Assembly: GCF_037975245.1 (NCBI RefSeq) | Contig: NC_092568.1 | Location: 5,241,001-5,305,000, forward strand | Origin: Apostichopus japonicus | Taxonomy: Eukaryota > Echinodermata > Holothuroidea > Aspidochirotida > Stichopodidae | Reading direction: 5' to 3' | DNA: 64,000 nucleotides | Shown: one piece after another, positions 52,174-64,000 of the stretch | How positions within the stretch are numbered: the first letter of the stretch is position 1 | Layout: the number at the start of each line of letters is the position of its first letter | The notes under the pieces: generated by a model | The model's database searches: none | What the model was told of the DNA's origin: nothing | The model's input: the letters and a program-made list of their open reading frames with translations, nothing else | Translations under genes and position numbers: made by a program

Positions 52174-54893
52174 TTGGTGTTAATCCGGTATTCTGTTAAT
52201 TGGTTTGTATTATAAGTCACTAAACGTTTTGTGGTACAGTACTTAAGCCCTATGATACCTCCCAATCCTGCAACCCTATAGTTATACGAGCAGTGTTATT
52301 GGTACAAAGTTAAATGTAACCTTCTAAGATATAATGTTACAACCAGTTAAACACATACTTAGATATTTCCATGGTTGCTATGCATATACAGATGCATGCC
52401 GGGAGATTACATACCTCTCTAGAGAGGAATAAACAATGATACATACTGTCTACATATCGAGGCAAGCAGGTTATTAAAAAAAATCAATTTATTACCCATA
52501 TAGCTAAGTCTCTAATATTCTTTTTCTGTGATATTATATGTATAAATATATTTTACTTTTATTCTACATTTATCCAGTGACATCCGGTGTAGACCACACA
52601 TTAATTACCCTAAAATGCCCTCTTTGCATTATCTGCTCCTCTTCTTCTCCATAAATCTCATTAAGTTGGTTGCATTAACGATTTTACGGAAGAGATAATT
52701 GCAATCTTATAACGAATACATACGTCATAGAAACTAATTATGAAATCAGCCCTCTGCAGTAAACTTACAATAATTTCATTTATTCTGTCGACTCTGAGAA
52801 TTTGCAATTATTGTCCCTATGGGGATGTATAAATACATTACAATAAAAAACTAAATAGTATCATATTTTATTTTTATGGTATAACAAGCGTCGTCCTTGA
52901 ATCCTTCAAATAGATTCGACTAAATTAAAGTTTTATCTATTTTAATTTCTAACTTTTATTCCCTCTTCCTTTACAAAAAACTTATATACTTTCAATTGAT
53001 GCTCGTTTAGTGGCGTAAAACATTTTTTCAACTAATAACATGCACTCCCTCACCCCTCCCTCTCTCATACCCAAACATGACGTTATCATCAATCAAATGA
53101 TATGGAACCATGCGTTTACGGTATATCCGGACATTGGTGAGCACAAATGAACTTCGTAAACAAAACTAACTGAATACGGGTAAACTTTGAACGAAATGAA
53201 ATTACGTTCAAGTGTCAACAAAGACAGACAGGTTCATACAATTATTTTGCAAAATACAAACCAAGTTCAATAAACAGCTGTTATATGATAGTATTAAGCA
53301 TTTAGTGATTTTTAGCCTTATATGCAATAAGCATTGTAATAAGTTTAAAAAAAGGGAAAAAATAACAAATTCCCTATAGGCTCAAGTTTTAATCAATTTT
53401 GAACGTACTTAAGGTGAAACATGACAAGGTTGTATTAGTCGTAATAAGTAAATACAATGGCATTTGTAGACACGTTCCTTATATAACACGACTTCCTTGG
53501 AACCGAACGCTAATGCATTATTAACCTTTTCTTCACTTTCTAAAGAAATAAAATAAGGGTACACAAACATTTAGATTTTTAATCGCATTTTTTCCCCTCC
53601 GATTGAGATGGAGCCTGTTTTTTCCTTCTTAGCGGATATTGTTTCTCGTTACCGCCTAAAGGCTATGTATGTTTGTACAATTCTTACACATATTTGTGAG
53701 CGATTCGTTTTTCTTCTCCCGCTGTTATGTCGAAATGTAAAAGTTTACCAAAAGTGTTTTCCTGTTTTGCAGGTTTCTGGATAGCATTTCGATAGCTGTT
53801 CAAGCCGGGGAGATTGAGGGTAGTAAGGGCGGGTCACGAGGGAGGGGTCTTAGGGGATTATCCATAATGAATATGACCTCACCTTCACAATTAAGGCTTC
53901 CTGAAGGAGCTTCCAAACTGTGGATCTAAAATCGTTCCAACGAATGATTGAGCTGTTTGAAATAAAAAAGACGGTTAATAAACATATAGGCTACTCGTAT
54001 ATATACTATCCTCCAGATATTATCTTTCCTAAAAATATTCATCTTTAAACGCTTTTTTGAAAGATATTACCGTGAAGTCAACTTTGGTAAATCTTTGATG
54101 CAATGATCTCTACGCTAATTTGTTCACTAGCAATGCTCTATGTTAGTATGGAAGTATTCCTTCCATGATTTTAGCACATAAAGTTTAAGGGTGCATAGAC
54201 GAAGACCAACCGTGCTTCTTTGGGTTGAAGAAAATCGGGCTTGAAAATTGGGTTGAAAATGGGCTCTGTTACTAGGTTGTAATAGTCATTAAATCTTCTT
54301 CTCAATGTGGGAGTAGTAACAGTATCGGTTGCTAACATAAACAATAACATACTATACAAAAATAACAAAGCGACCTTCTATAGAGTCAACACCTACTCCT
54401 AACTATAGATATAATAACCCAACCTTTTTTGACCTCTTATCAATTGAGTTTGAGTTGAAAATTATTTTGTACAGAGAAAGTTGTATCCCCTTCACGTGTC
54501 CTTTAACTTGAACTTTAAGCAAATCGGTTTTACTTTTTACCAATAAAACAATCTATCCCTTCAAGCCTTGCAAAACTTGCACTTTGGGATATTTCATTTG
54601 TAAAACGCTAAAACAAGCCTGCAGTTTTAATTATATACCACTTACGCCGGACCACGCTCTAGTTACAAACCATTATGGTGCAATGCAATGGTCAGTAATC
54701 GTTACTATGGGTTCCTGTAATTGGATTTAACGTTGTAAACAGCCACAAAAAAAAACAAAAAAAAATAGAAATAAGAATACTGAAAAGTTCATTTCGCAAT
54801 GTCATGTATCATCTGGGAACTGGGTCATATTCTCGCCATTTTGTTTTAATTATATCAAATATATTAAGTGTACCTTTCTAACTAAACATACAT
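52174..54893. other. No gene recognised (2.7 kb)
   Basis: AT-rich. The only open stretch of note is 65 codons at 54171-54368 (minus), without a recognised motif. A-runs interrupted by C (A9-C-A9) lie near 54747-54766. Confidence 0.4.
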
Positions 54894-55176
<283 letters not shown>

Positions 55177-55177
<1 letters not shown>

Positions 55178-56172
55178 GTGAATATGAGTGCATACTCTAT
55201 CCCTGGAAGTAAATTAGAAAGTATGGAAAAAATCAATATGGTAGATCAGATTTCTTTTGACATAAGCACATTAAGATGAAAATCAATACGTACAAGTGTC
55301 TTTAAGCTTGCGAAAAGGCGAATCGACAGGTGAATATTTTCAGTGATGTTCTACGCAACCGTCACTTTTTACATCGTCCACGGAATTAACTCTTCACATT
55401 GATCACGATTGACAAGGGATTTGGGAGAGAGAAAAAAATGGAGAAACCGTCTATGAATTTAACATTTGAATGGTATTGGCTGTCTTTATCAATGGACATC
55501 AGCAAACATAAGCAATAACGTTTTGTTAAGAGCAACCAAATGCGTTCCAAAGAATATGCATGGTAGGCTACATGTCGTCATAAAACCGATTGGTCTACAC
55601 TATTTATGTGGTTTTATATGACCTATACCCTCATCTTGTATTATCGGGAGGTGAATAATGAATCTACAAGGAATAAGACAATTTTATCGTTTAATTTTTT
55701 AGGAGTAATAACGGATTTAAAAATACCAAAATGACCCCCCCCCCCCCCACTTTTATTACCATCTACGTAATATCGGGCTGCAGTAATTAGCGTGTTGATT
55801 GATGTTAAAATAATGACGTATAGATATATGGAATCAATGGATGTCACATGAAATTAATTCATTCAGTCATTTTGATGAATCAATTATTTTTAGTTACTGA
55901 ATGACTAACGAAGAGAAAGCCATGATCATAATATTAAAAATAAAAGGCTATAATTTTGATAACATTTCATCTACAAGAAGTAGGGGGAGGGGCTCCATAT
56001 CAAATAAAGTAAATAATTGGGATTACATGTTATTGGTGCGATAAATCATTTAAACACATACGGTGAAAATATGAAAATATTTGTTACTTCAGTTTTGTGC
56101 ATAGCTTGATTGTTTGTAACAATCGATTGTAACGCATGGTGAAACGTGATCACCTTTTGGGCTTCATTCTTT
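55177..56172. other. No gene recognised
   Basis: AT-rich. A 14-C run lies at 55735-55748. The 68-codon minus-strand stretch that reads the C run as glycine is an artefact. Confidence 0.4.
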
Positions 56173-56220
56173 GGGGTATGGGTGGGGGTGGGGTGGGTGG
56201 GGTGGGGTGGGGGTGGGGCG
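56173..56220 (+). other. Strong G-quadruplex candidate
   Basis: About 48 bp made of G3-G5 runs separated by single T or short spacers (nine or more G tracts in succession). This is far beyond the four tracts needed for one quadruplex, and two could form side by side. It lies in non-coding AT-rich DNA. Confidence 0.85.
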
Positions 56221-57046
56221 TGTTCTTGTTTTATTTTACGTCATGAGCAGTTTGATGATACCAACTGCACATGTGCAAAGTGAAACGGTGTATGACGTAT
56301 ATAGATCAGAAAGTCGCCTTTTGTAATTTCGGTTAACCAAATCCATCTTAATTCATAATAGATAGAGGCAAGAAGATTTGATGGGTGTGACGTAATGCAG
56401 TATCCAGTCTTAGATAAAACAAAGCAAAGCATTAATGGACGGACACATGCGAAGATGGACTCATGAAAGAACTTATTACAAACCCCTTGATAAGCTTATC
56501 ATTAATTTAATTAATTTACATATCAAAGAATCTTACAACTATGTCTAATAATTTAAAATATGTTACATCAGTAAATCAGTCGTCGGTTTTGATTCATATG
56601 TTTTTTCTTACTTGCAAGGTTTTTCGCTTATGTTTACGTTTAATGCTAGAAAATAGCATGGAAATTTTTACCAAAAGAATGACGAACAAGTTTTATGAGG
56701 TACGGCATCTTCGAAATGTTCATGTATTTCTTATAAAATCTGTTACTTAACCCACTTCTTTGTTACTTGGTATTGCAAACCGTTCATTTGTCGTAGAAGG
56801 CAGGTGCATTATCAGAAACACCGATGCAAGGGATAATGAAGACAAAACAAAGATATTCAATGGACCTTAAAGACCGAGAACCGTGTCCTTCTATTTTAAG
56901 GGAGGGGCAAAATTTAATAAACTCATTCAGTCATGTTTTTCAGTATGAATAGGTCTGTATATAATTCTAAAATGGATTAACTGGGGTGTACGTAATGCAA
57001 TAAACTTACATAATTTTAACCCCAAGTAAAAATGGTCTCCAATATA
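56221..57046. other. No gene recognised
   Basis: AT-rich. Open stretches of 63 and 69 codons (56241-56432 minus, 56541-56750 plus) are unassigned. Confidence 0.4.
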
Positions 57047-57049
57047 CAT

Positions 57050-57126
<77 letters not shown>

Positions 57127-57186
57127 CATATATATATATATATATAGATATATATATACATATATAAATATTTATATATATATATA
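57047..57186. repeat. (CA)n-(TA)n compound microsatellite at the SINE tail
   Basis: CA repeats (about 57048-57071) pass into TA with a few interruptions up to 57186, where the SINE-like body begins. In the orientation of the element this is the 3' tail. Confidence 0.92.
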
Positions 57187-57449
57187 AATGAAAATCGTAA
57201 TGAGTTGGAAAATCAAGAACAGTGAAAAAACTTTCAGCCTCCACCGGGATTCGAACCACGGGCCTCCCGCTCTGTACGCGGACACCCTAACCACTAGGCT
57301 ATGGACGCTGATTGTATGTCCAGAGGTTCGAAACCGGTAAGGAAGATCGTAATTCCACTGTAGGCGTTTGTCACCTATATCGAACAATACTAGTTCTGTT
57401 TTTGGTGACATATTTTGCCTTACTCTAGAGATCAAACATGATGCTATCC
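57187..57449 (-). mobile_element. SINE-like element, copy 2, reverse orientation
   Basis: The minus strand from 57449 reads GGATAGCATCATGTTTGATC and aligns along its whole length with 39688-39946. Shared words include TCTAGAGTAA, CCTACAGTGGAAT, CTCTGGACAT, GCGGGAGG and GTTCGAATCC. The tRNA-like core is at 57237-57308, and the 3' end runs into the AT microsatellite just as in copy 1. It is the better-preserved tRNA-like copy. The two open frames that cross it (110 and 87 codons, minus) read VRIPVEA and VVRVSAYRAGG by translating tRNA-like sequence and are not genes. Confidence 0.84.
57237..57308 (-). other. tRNA-like core of SINE copy 2
   Basis: 72 bp on the minus strand. The acceptor-like arms GCGTCCA and TGGAGGC pair at 6 of 7. 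The A box is TAGCCTAGTGG. The anticodon arm is TCCGC-GTACAGA-GCGGG, with a 7-base loop and triplet ACA after T33. The B box is GGTTCGAATCC. Mismatches in the T stem and its place inside a repeat make it a SINE promoter, not a tRNA gene. Confidence 0.72.
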
Positions 57450-59320
57450 AACTCGAAAATCATTTGTGATTCCTAAAGCCGGATCTCGAAAGAGATACTT
57501 TGAACAGACTTTATGTTAATGCTTTGTACAGACCGTGATGAAAGGATATTGTTGGGGAAATTGAGCAATTAAAATGTTATTGAACTTTTGAATTCCTTTA
57601 CAAATATTCTGTTTGGTTGCGTTAGAATGATCATTAATCCCAGGTAGTGACCGCTAGACAGCTAAACTAATCTTCTACATTTATCAAATTTGTTAATACA
57701 ACAAGAAAGGTCATTTCTCTATGAAAATGCCTTATCTTTACTGTTTACCAATTTGAGTTTATTTTTGAATATATCTGCATGGTATTTATCATTTTTTCAA
57801 AGTATTTTGACCTTCCTCTATATATGTTGCAAAGATTCTTTACGAGTCATTCACTATTTATATCAACACCTATCAAACAACTATAAGCTAGTTTCTCTTG
57901 CACGGGATGAACCTCAAATGTCAAATAATTAAGGGTTTTCATAAAATATATTTTTGACCACTTTCGGCCTTCATTGGGCTATCAAAAGAGATATCACTTT
58001 CACGATGCAGCAAATGAGTTTTGTTTCAAGACTACTATGACTAAAAACTCAATCAATTATACACAGGACTTATACTAGTTCAATTCGATTTGAAGATGGC
58101 TTAATCGATATCGATGCAATATTAACATTAAAACATATCGATATTAAAACATTAAAACATATGATATTTCAAATAGAGTATAAAACACACACACACACAC
58201 ACACAAAATAGTCTGTTCCACATTCTGCCTTCATCTTATTCTTTCATCTCAACTTTTAACAAAATTTTTTTTTACTAAAGTTCATGTCTTAAGTATGCAA
58301 TTTTTTACATAATTAATTGAAACAATAAGCATGGTTTTGCCCCCCACTCGCATGGAAAGATAATGAAAGTTCACCTTCTCGTAACACTTCTGGTAAAGTT
58401 TACTTAAGGAATCTATGAATTTGCAACCAGTTACGTTGACCTGTAAGAAGCTTTGAGATTAACATACCTTACCTTTTACAATGGTGGATATTTTCTGAAT
58501 AAAAGTTCATCCAAGGCTGATGGACATTACGTCACACGAGCGAGTTGTGTTAATTCATCTGGATTCTAGTGAAGCGGAAAAAGTCATGAATACTGTACCC
58601 CATCCTCCCATTTGTGGACAATTCGCAGCTGGGTACAACTGGCAGATTATAATGTGTTCTGTAAATGAATTTAAAAGTCAACAAGTGTTATGTTAAAGTC
58701 AAAGAACGGCTTCCAAAATTGCCATGTAAACTTTATATTTGACAAGAAAGTTCAGAAATATCGTCAAAAAAAAATTCATGTGTTATACTTTATATTCTTT
58801 ATTATTTTAAGGGTAATTTGTCATAAATTCAATGTTGGTTTTCATATTTGCTTGGCAACGTTCCTGAGCAAGGTAAATACAATTTTAAGGGCTTAATGCA
58901 AACAAAAGACAAACAAGCACAGTAACGGAAAATGAGAGTAAAAGTGCAAAACTTTATTAAAATAATGTAAAAGGTCAGACGTACTTTCCAAGAGATCATT
59001 CAGCCTTAATTGTGTTTATGTCATCGCTCATTGAACATAAATTGCCATGATATTACCGATAAGTGAATGTTATTCTGCTGGAAAGAATTTATTTCCTTTA
59101 TCACAATTACTGTCTCTGTTAATAAGCTTTTGAGTCTTTAGCATAATAATCCGTAGTTTTTTTTCATGTAAAATACTGGATATCTCTGAAGAATACATTC
59201 GGAGAAAACGATATTCGATAAAAAGCTGGGTCTTTAAGGCTTGCAATGGATTGCAAAATCATTTATATAGGTTACATAGTAAGATGATATTGCATTTTCA
59301 TTAATTTATCCTTCCTTTAT
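57450..59320. other. No gene recognised
   Basis: AT-rich. (CA)n lies at about 58185-58205. A 14-bp word ACATTAAAACATAT is doubled near 58131-58161. Open stretches of 80 and 68 codons (57690-57932, 58690-58896, plus) have no motif. Confidence 0.4.
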
Positions 59321-59838
59321 GCCAATTCATGCCAATTCTCACCAATTCATGACAATTCATGCCAATCCATGTCAATTCATGCCAATTCTGGCCAATTCAT
59401 GTCAATTCATCCCAATTCATCCCAATTCATGCCAATTCATGCCAATTCATGCCAATCCATGCCAATTCATGCCAATTCATGTCAATTCATGCCAATTCAT
59501 GCCAATTCATGACAATTCATGACAATTCATGCCAATTCATGACAATTCATGTCAATTCATGCCAATTCATAATTCATCCCAATTCATGCCAATTCATCCC
59601 AATTCTGGCCAATTCATGTCAATTCATGCCAATTCATGCCAATTCATGACAATTCTGGCCAATTCATGTCAATTCATGTCAATTCATGTCAATTCATGTC
59701 AATTCATGACAATTCATCCCAATTCATCCGAATTCATGACAATTCATGACAATTCATGCCAATTCATGTCAATTCATCCCAATTCATGCCAATTCATCCC
59801 AATTCTTGCCAATTCATCCCAATTCATGACAATTCATT
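59321..59838. repeat. 10-bp minisatellite, CCAATTCATG unit
   Basis: About 52 units of CCAATTCATG with variants at positions 1-2 and 9-10 (GACAATTCAT, CCAATTCATC, CCAATTCTGG). AATT recurs every 10 bp almost without phase slips; one deletion is near 59570. Because 10 bp times 3 is 30 bp and the unit lacks stops in these frames, overlapping open frames encoding a 10-residue repeat (NSCQFMPIHA-like) appear. The frames are a by-product, since substitutions are not biased to third codon positions as far as I can see. Confidence 0.96.
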
Positions 59839-60070
59839 CTATTACACCCCTTCCTTTCTTCTAATTTATTCTAATTCACTCCTTAATTTCGATATTCATT
59901 CCTTCAGTCAGACATACAGTTGTGCGTTCATTCATTCATTCAATCAGTCAGTCAGTCAGTCAGTCAGTCATTCAGTCAGTCAGTCATACATTTAGTCGTT
60001 CATTCATTAATTTCTTTCATTCATTACGCTTTCCTTTCTTTATCATTCATTCATTGAATTCATACATTAA
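59839..60070. repeat. ATTC-rich segment and (CAGT)n microsatellite
   Basis: After the minisatellite the DNA remains rich in ATTC (TTCATTCATTCATTCAATCA). It then carries (CAGT)n, about 14 units at 59944-59988 with one ATT interruption, followed by more (ATTC)n to about 60060. The whole 59.3-60.06 kb interval looks like serial expansion of AATTCAT-derived words. Confidence 0.88.
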
Positions 60071-63000
60071 TGCATTCAATTATTCAACCGAGCATTCGAC
60101 ACAACCAGCCAGTGCTTCAGTGGTCCAATTGGTGACTATATAGGTCAAACTTAAAACGCGATAAGTAAATCTTACAGAATCATTTGACAAATAAGAAGAT
60201 AAATTTCTTGAGCCTCTGAATGAGCTATGACAAGTGCATGATTTGGTAAACTTCAATGTATTAAATCACCACCGATAGAGATGTACCCATTGCAAATCGT
60301 TCTTCCAAACTGTTCTATTATTCATCGATGTTATCGAAAACTTTCTGAACATCAATTAAAGAACACAGATTAAATAAAATGTCTTTGACATCTTCTTCTA
60401 TTTTTTGTTGTTGCTTTGCCTATCTCTCTCTCTCTTCATTCGGACGATAGTTGTTTTAAGATGAGAATTGTTTTACTTGTAGTACATCCATCTTGTCGAC
60501 TGTCGCAACTAGTCTTGAAGTAAACTTGAGCCAAATATATCTTCTCGATCCACGTTACATGTTGATTGATTGACCTACTGTGGAAACTAAATGGTAGTGC
60601 AATTAAAATGCGTTCCGGCTCAAAGATATGAGAGTAAGTTTATATCAAAGGGATGACAGTTTAAGAGGCCCTTCTTTTTATCTGTTAACAGGGTGAATGG
60701 TCACGTGACGTACTATTACAGGCTCAGGTAACCAGGTAACTTCTTCTTAACCTGTACATCATTGTCAATATCTCACAGAAAACAAATTTCTTTCAACAAT
60801 TCTAAGTGTTTATCTACAGATGTAATAGATATGTTACGTATGAACCCTTTTTTATATTTTTTGTTTTCTTTCTGCGCAGGTCACTCTGATAAACAATTTC
60901 ATTAAAGTAAGCTAAGTCCGCACGGTGAAAAGAACAGAGGCAAAAACAGTCAATGCGACGTGAAAAGGCATTGAATGTTGTAAAAAGTATAACTGAACCC
61001 AAACAGACCGTTACGAGTATTTATCTGGACAGATTCAAGAAGGAACCTGAATATTGTCCTTCTTTTTCTCCTCAAAATAAGAGCGAAACTCAGTAACTAG
61101 AAAACGTGATTACAGACAAGACCACTCGTCCGTTCTAGATGTGATTGTCATTATGATTGTGTTGAGTGCTGCAGATAAGATAAGAAAATGGAACGAAATT
61201 ACACGCCAGGCGTTGTAGAAATTGACATGCATTTAGGTATCCTTTTATTTCAAAGAAAATGTTCGGTTTCTCGAAAAAAAATATTGTTGAGTATTGCTTC
61301 GTCGTTGGTAGTAACCTACACTTAAATGAATTGGGTGAATCCCCCCCCCCTCCCCGCCCCGTCCCCGTATATGCTTAGGTTATATTTATTCTTCACAGCT
61401 GGACATATCAGTTGCAACGGCAATTCCTTTAAAGAGAAACTAGTGTAAAACACTGGTTTGTTGACAAGATATGAAAATATCCATACCGCAAAAATTAAAT
61501 TTGCTCATATCTTGACCGTTACTCTTCTAGTTGAGATAAAACTCTCGGAGTTACATTTCATGCTTTAATGTTCCTATAGTAACACATCACTCAGCATTTC
61601 CAATCTTCTTTGAGTGGAGCCCAAAGGCTTGATAATCTGTTGAGCTATTGAAATACCAGGGGTCTTTTCTTCACTTAATTTGAACAAAAAATAGACAAAT
61701 AGATTCGAATTCCACAATCCATTTTTACAGGCTAAAATCATGCATGGAATTGGATACCACGTTACGTAGGCATATAGGATCGCAATAGTACAAAATAAAC
61801 AGAATCTTCGTATATAAGACTATTAGTCTATACAGTGTGTTGGTGGGCATCATCATGTGTATTGTCCCTCATTCAATGGTGGGAGGGGGGGGGGGGGGCA
61901 ATCCCATTTCGCTCCATCTCCTCATCTCATCCCCTCCGGCATCTTCCCCTAATCCCTTCACAAACAAGAAGGCCTACATTTTAAACCCATATTATTGGTA
62001 GTTGCTTAGTCCAATAATATGGACCTACGTTTAAGGAATAACATGCTTCAGATTGACTTTTAATTGATATATCAACTGTCGAGACCGTAACCTTTGGGGT
62101 AAATGAACGAGTTCATTATTTCGTCAAAAGCCTCTTTATGTCTGCATTCCAATAAATTAGTCTTGTATTATCGAGGCCTTCTTTTTCTATTTCCTTTATG
62201 CATGCTCGCAAAAATTGTGGTCTCATACTTAAAACCACCAAACTTTGCAGAAATTACATATTCTTGGCTGGACCAGAATGACTGTCCTTCCCCCACAATT
62301 AGGGTCTCCAAATTAACCTAAATGATTCAGCAATAAAGAAAACAAAATATATTTGGAATTTTGAAGTGTCGAAATCTTCTATCTTTACAATAATGAACTT
62401 GGCTCAAAATTAAAAAATCCAAAAGCACGAAATATCCATTTTGAATATTATGTTGATAGCAGATCATTTTGTTCAGTACATTAAAGCATGTATAGACTTT
62501 GACGTACAGTCTATTTATTGTTTGATAAATGTAGTGTTTTTTCAATATCTTGAAAGTTGACACTGAAACATGTCACCATAATGTCTATTTATACCGTACT
62601 AGGGGTTTGCGCATGCTAATGAAGTCTATACAATCCGTTATTGGGAAAATTACAGATCGCCAGAAATTGTCAGATGATGCCAATTCGGCCAATCATAGCC
62701 AAGAATGAAAATAATGAATATAAAGGTTTCTAGAATTCAGAATTCAAGAAAGTAAGTGTTTTTAAATCTACAACTAGTCAATTATTGAGCTAGAAGTTAA
62801 GTGAGCAAGGTACGATAATCGACTACTTTGTTATGAGTTATCAGCATGGAATATCAACCCAAGAGGCATCTTTTTGTTTAATGTCAATTACCAACTGTAC
62901 AAGACTAAAAAACGGAAGCGGTAATGATATTATCAACTAGTACAGAAAGTATGGAGTACTGAATGTGTTTTACCTACGACTGTAACATTGTATGCTAGAG

Positions 63001-63204
63001 TAATAACCTTCTACCTTTTCATGTGTTCTTCCACACTACGCCATATATCTGTCGGGTACCTACATACTGTTTCCTTCACTGTCCAAGTTATGCACGGTCT
63101 TGTTTTGTAAGAAACCAGATATAGCTCCCAAATAAGCTGTAGAGAATGAACTCCAATAACAGCACAAGTGAACACAGTGAGAGCATGTGACAATCTTGTG
63201 TGCA
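60071..63204. other. No gene recognised (3.1 kb)
   Basis: AT-rich. C-rich run CCCCCCCCCCTCCCCGCCCC at about 61341-61360 and a 14-G run near 61885-61898. Open stretches of 62-78 codons show no family motif. A 91-codon minus-strand stretch (63011-63286) overlaps the next feature. Confidence 0.4.
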
Positions 63205-63767
63205 TCTCCTTCTTGCTACACATATAGTATATGCAAATATCCTTAATTATATGCATTAGCAAACTTGTATTAACTGCAGTTTGCATGATTACATAATAAC
63301 CTCTGCATCACTCCTAAACTCAAAACATGGTAACCCTTCCAATTAACAGGAGTCCCGTTTGTATTGGAACTCTTCCCTATATATAGTGTCACATTTTGTA
63401 AATTTGGAATTGTCTGCAATGCACTTATGCGTGCTTCCTTAGTCTTTAGGAAACTCACGTCTAAATTATAGTCCTGACATAGTGTTTGCATATAGTGGTA
63501 GACTCATATACTCTGTTCACAATTTATTTGGACTGGGCGTCGCCCCTACAGTCCCCTTTCCATTCATGATACGGCATATGCATTGGTCTACATGCACATG
63601 CATGTCAGTATAACCAGAACACAATAGTCAATAATAACTGCCAGCTTATCATTGTCTTCAATATTTCCCCTTCCTGCTACACTAACAGTATACAAACATC
63701 CTTAATTATATGCATGAGTATAAAGTTGTATTAACTGCACTCTGAATGATTACATAATAACCTATAC
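63205..63767. repeat. Diverged 100-bp direct repeats, 460 bp apart
   Basis: The segment at 63205-63305 contains ATCCTTAATTATATGCAT, TTGTATTAACTGCA and GATTACATAATAACCT. It recurs at 63665-63767 with the same order of words and about 80% identity. Between them, minus-strand open stretches of 73 codons (63270-63491) and 91 codons (63011-63286) overlap the first copy and have no recognised motif. The pair could be the ends of an old element of about 560 bp (LTR-like layout) or a plain duplication. No TG..CA ends or target duplication are evident. Confidence 0.6.
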
Positions 63768-64000
63768 AAAGCTATGTAATATCATATCTGTAATATGTGA
63801 TTGAACACACGTTCAATGCACCATCAACACGATCGGCAAAGTGAGCTGCTTCTATACCCGGCAATAGAGAAATCTGTGAATCTTTAAATATCCATTTCTG
63901 ATTAAATTGACAAAGTCCTTTATAGTACGCATTCTGTGTACTTTTAAATCCTATGGGAAATAAAGAAGAGGTTTGCAGTGATAGGAATGAGTATGAATTG
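63768..64000. other. Nothing recognised at the right edge
   Basis: AT-rich DNA running to the window end, with no feature I can support. Confidence 0.4.

Noticed and set aside
57237-57308. Genuine tRNA gene
   Set aside because: T-stem mismatches, an odd anticodon arm, and the fact that the segment is part of a repeat with a second decayed copy at 39829 indicate a SINE core.
59319-59995. Overlapping frames of 67-111 codons encoding a 10-residue repeat, which look like a repeat protein
   Set aside because: All frames are open because of the 10-bp DNA repeat; units vary at positions unrelated to codon phase and there is no signal peptide or flanking exon.
63011-63491. Two overlapping minus-strand frames (73 and 91 codons) as a two-exon gene
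   Set aside because: They overlap, share no recognised family, and one lies across a duplicated repeat; splice sites joining them are not evident.

Overview
The window looks like AT-rich, repeat-dense, gene-poor nuclear DNA from a metazoan, most likely a marine invertebrate. The reasons are very long (TA)n and (CTAT)n microsatellites, many 10-16 bp poly-C/poly-G runs, CR1/L2-like LINE relics, a tRNA-related SINE-like family, hAT-type non-autonomous transposons and fold-back MITEs. There are no operons, Shine-Dalgarno sites or dense coding, so it is not prokaryotic. A deuterostome such as an echinoderm would fit the repeat style, but that is a guess from memory and not shown by the sequence. 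I find no intact protein-coding gene, rRNA or functional tRNA. The longest open stretches (229, 135, 130, 128 and 120 codons) are products of simple-sequence or minisatellite DNA. If a host gene spans this window, it can only be an intron or short exons I cannot recognise.

Layout. 0-16.7 kb: single-copy-like AT-rich DNA with a 610-bp perfect (CTAT)n tract, a small UUCG-hairpin minisatellite (3.5 kb), a (TA)51 tract (7.7 kb), a possible TTAA-flanked MITE (10 kb) and an unidentified degenerate coding-like zone (11.6-12.6 kb). 16.7-25.8 kb: a hammerhead-ribozyme-like motif on the minus strand (16.74 kb), large (TA)n blocks and a 24-25 bp G/C-skewed minisatellite with higher-order structure (24.0-24.5 kb). 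25.8-29.5 kb: a complete hAT-type MITE with an 8-bp target duplication, a zone of repeated nuclear-receptor-like half-sites, and a 5'-truncated LINE inserted into the second copy of a 152-bp tandem duplication.

35.9-40 kb: two fold-back MITEs, a second copy of the hAT MITE and a SINE-like element between AT microsatellites. 42.0-42.3 kb: a relic of a LINE C-terminus. 44.8-47.8 kb: a composite (TA)n block, then three hAT-type elements nested inside one another. Each has its own perfect 8-bp target duplication, and the outermost directly abuts a third fold-back MITE. 51.6-52.2 kb: an essentially identical 280-bp tandem duplication. 54.9-57.4 kb: AT microsatellites, a strong G-quadruplex candidate and a second SINE copy in reverse orientation. 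59.3-60.0 kb: a 10-bp-period AATT minisatellite followed by (CAGT)n. The right end holds a diverged 100-bp direct repeat.

The window is best explained by transposon activity and simple-repeat growth, not by cooperating genes. The clearest results are the triple-nested hAT block with a hairpin module shared by all three members, the hammerhead-like motif, the two SINE copies that abut (TA)n tracts, and a strong excess of the palindrome ATGACGTCAT.
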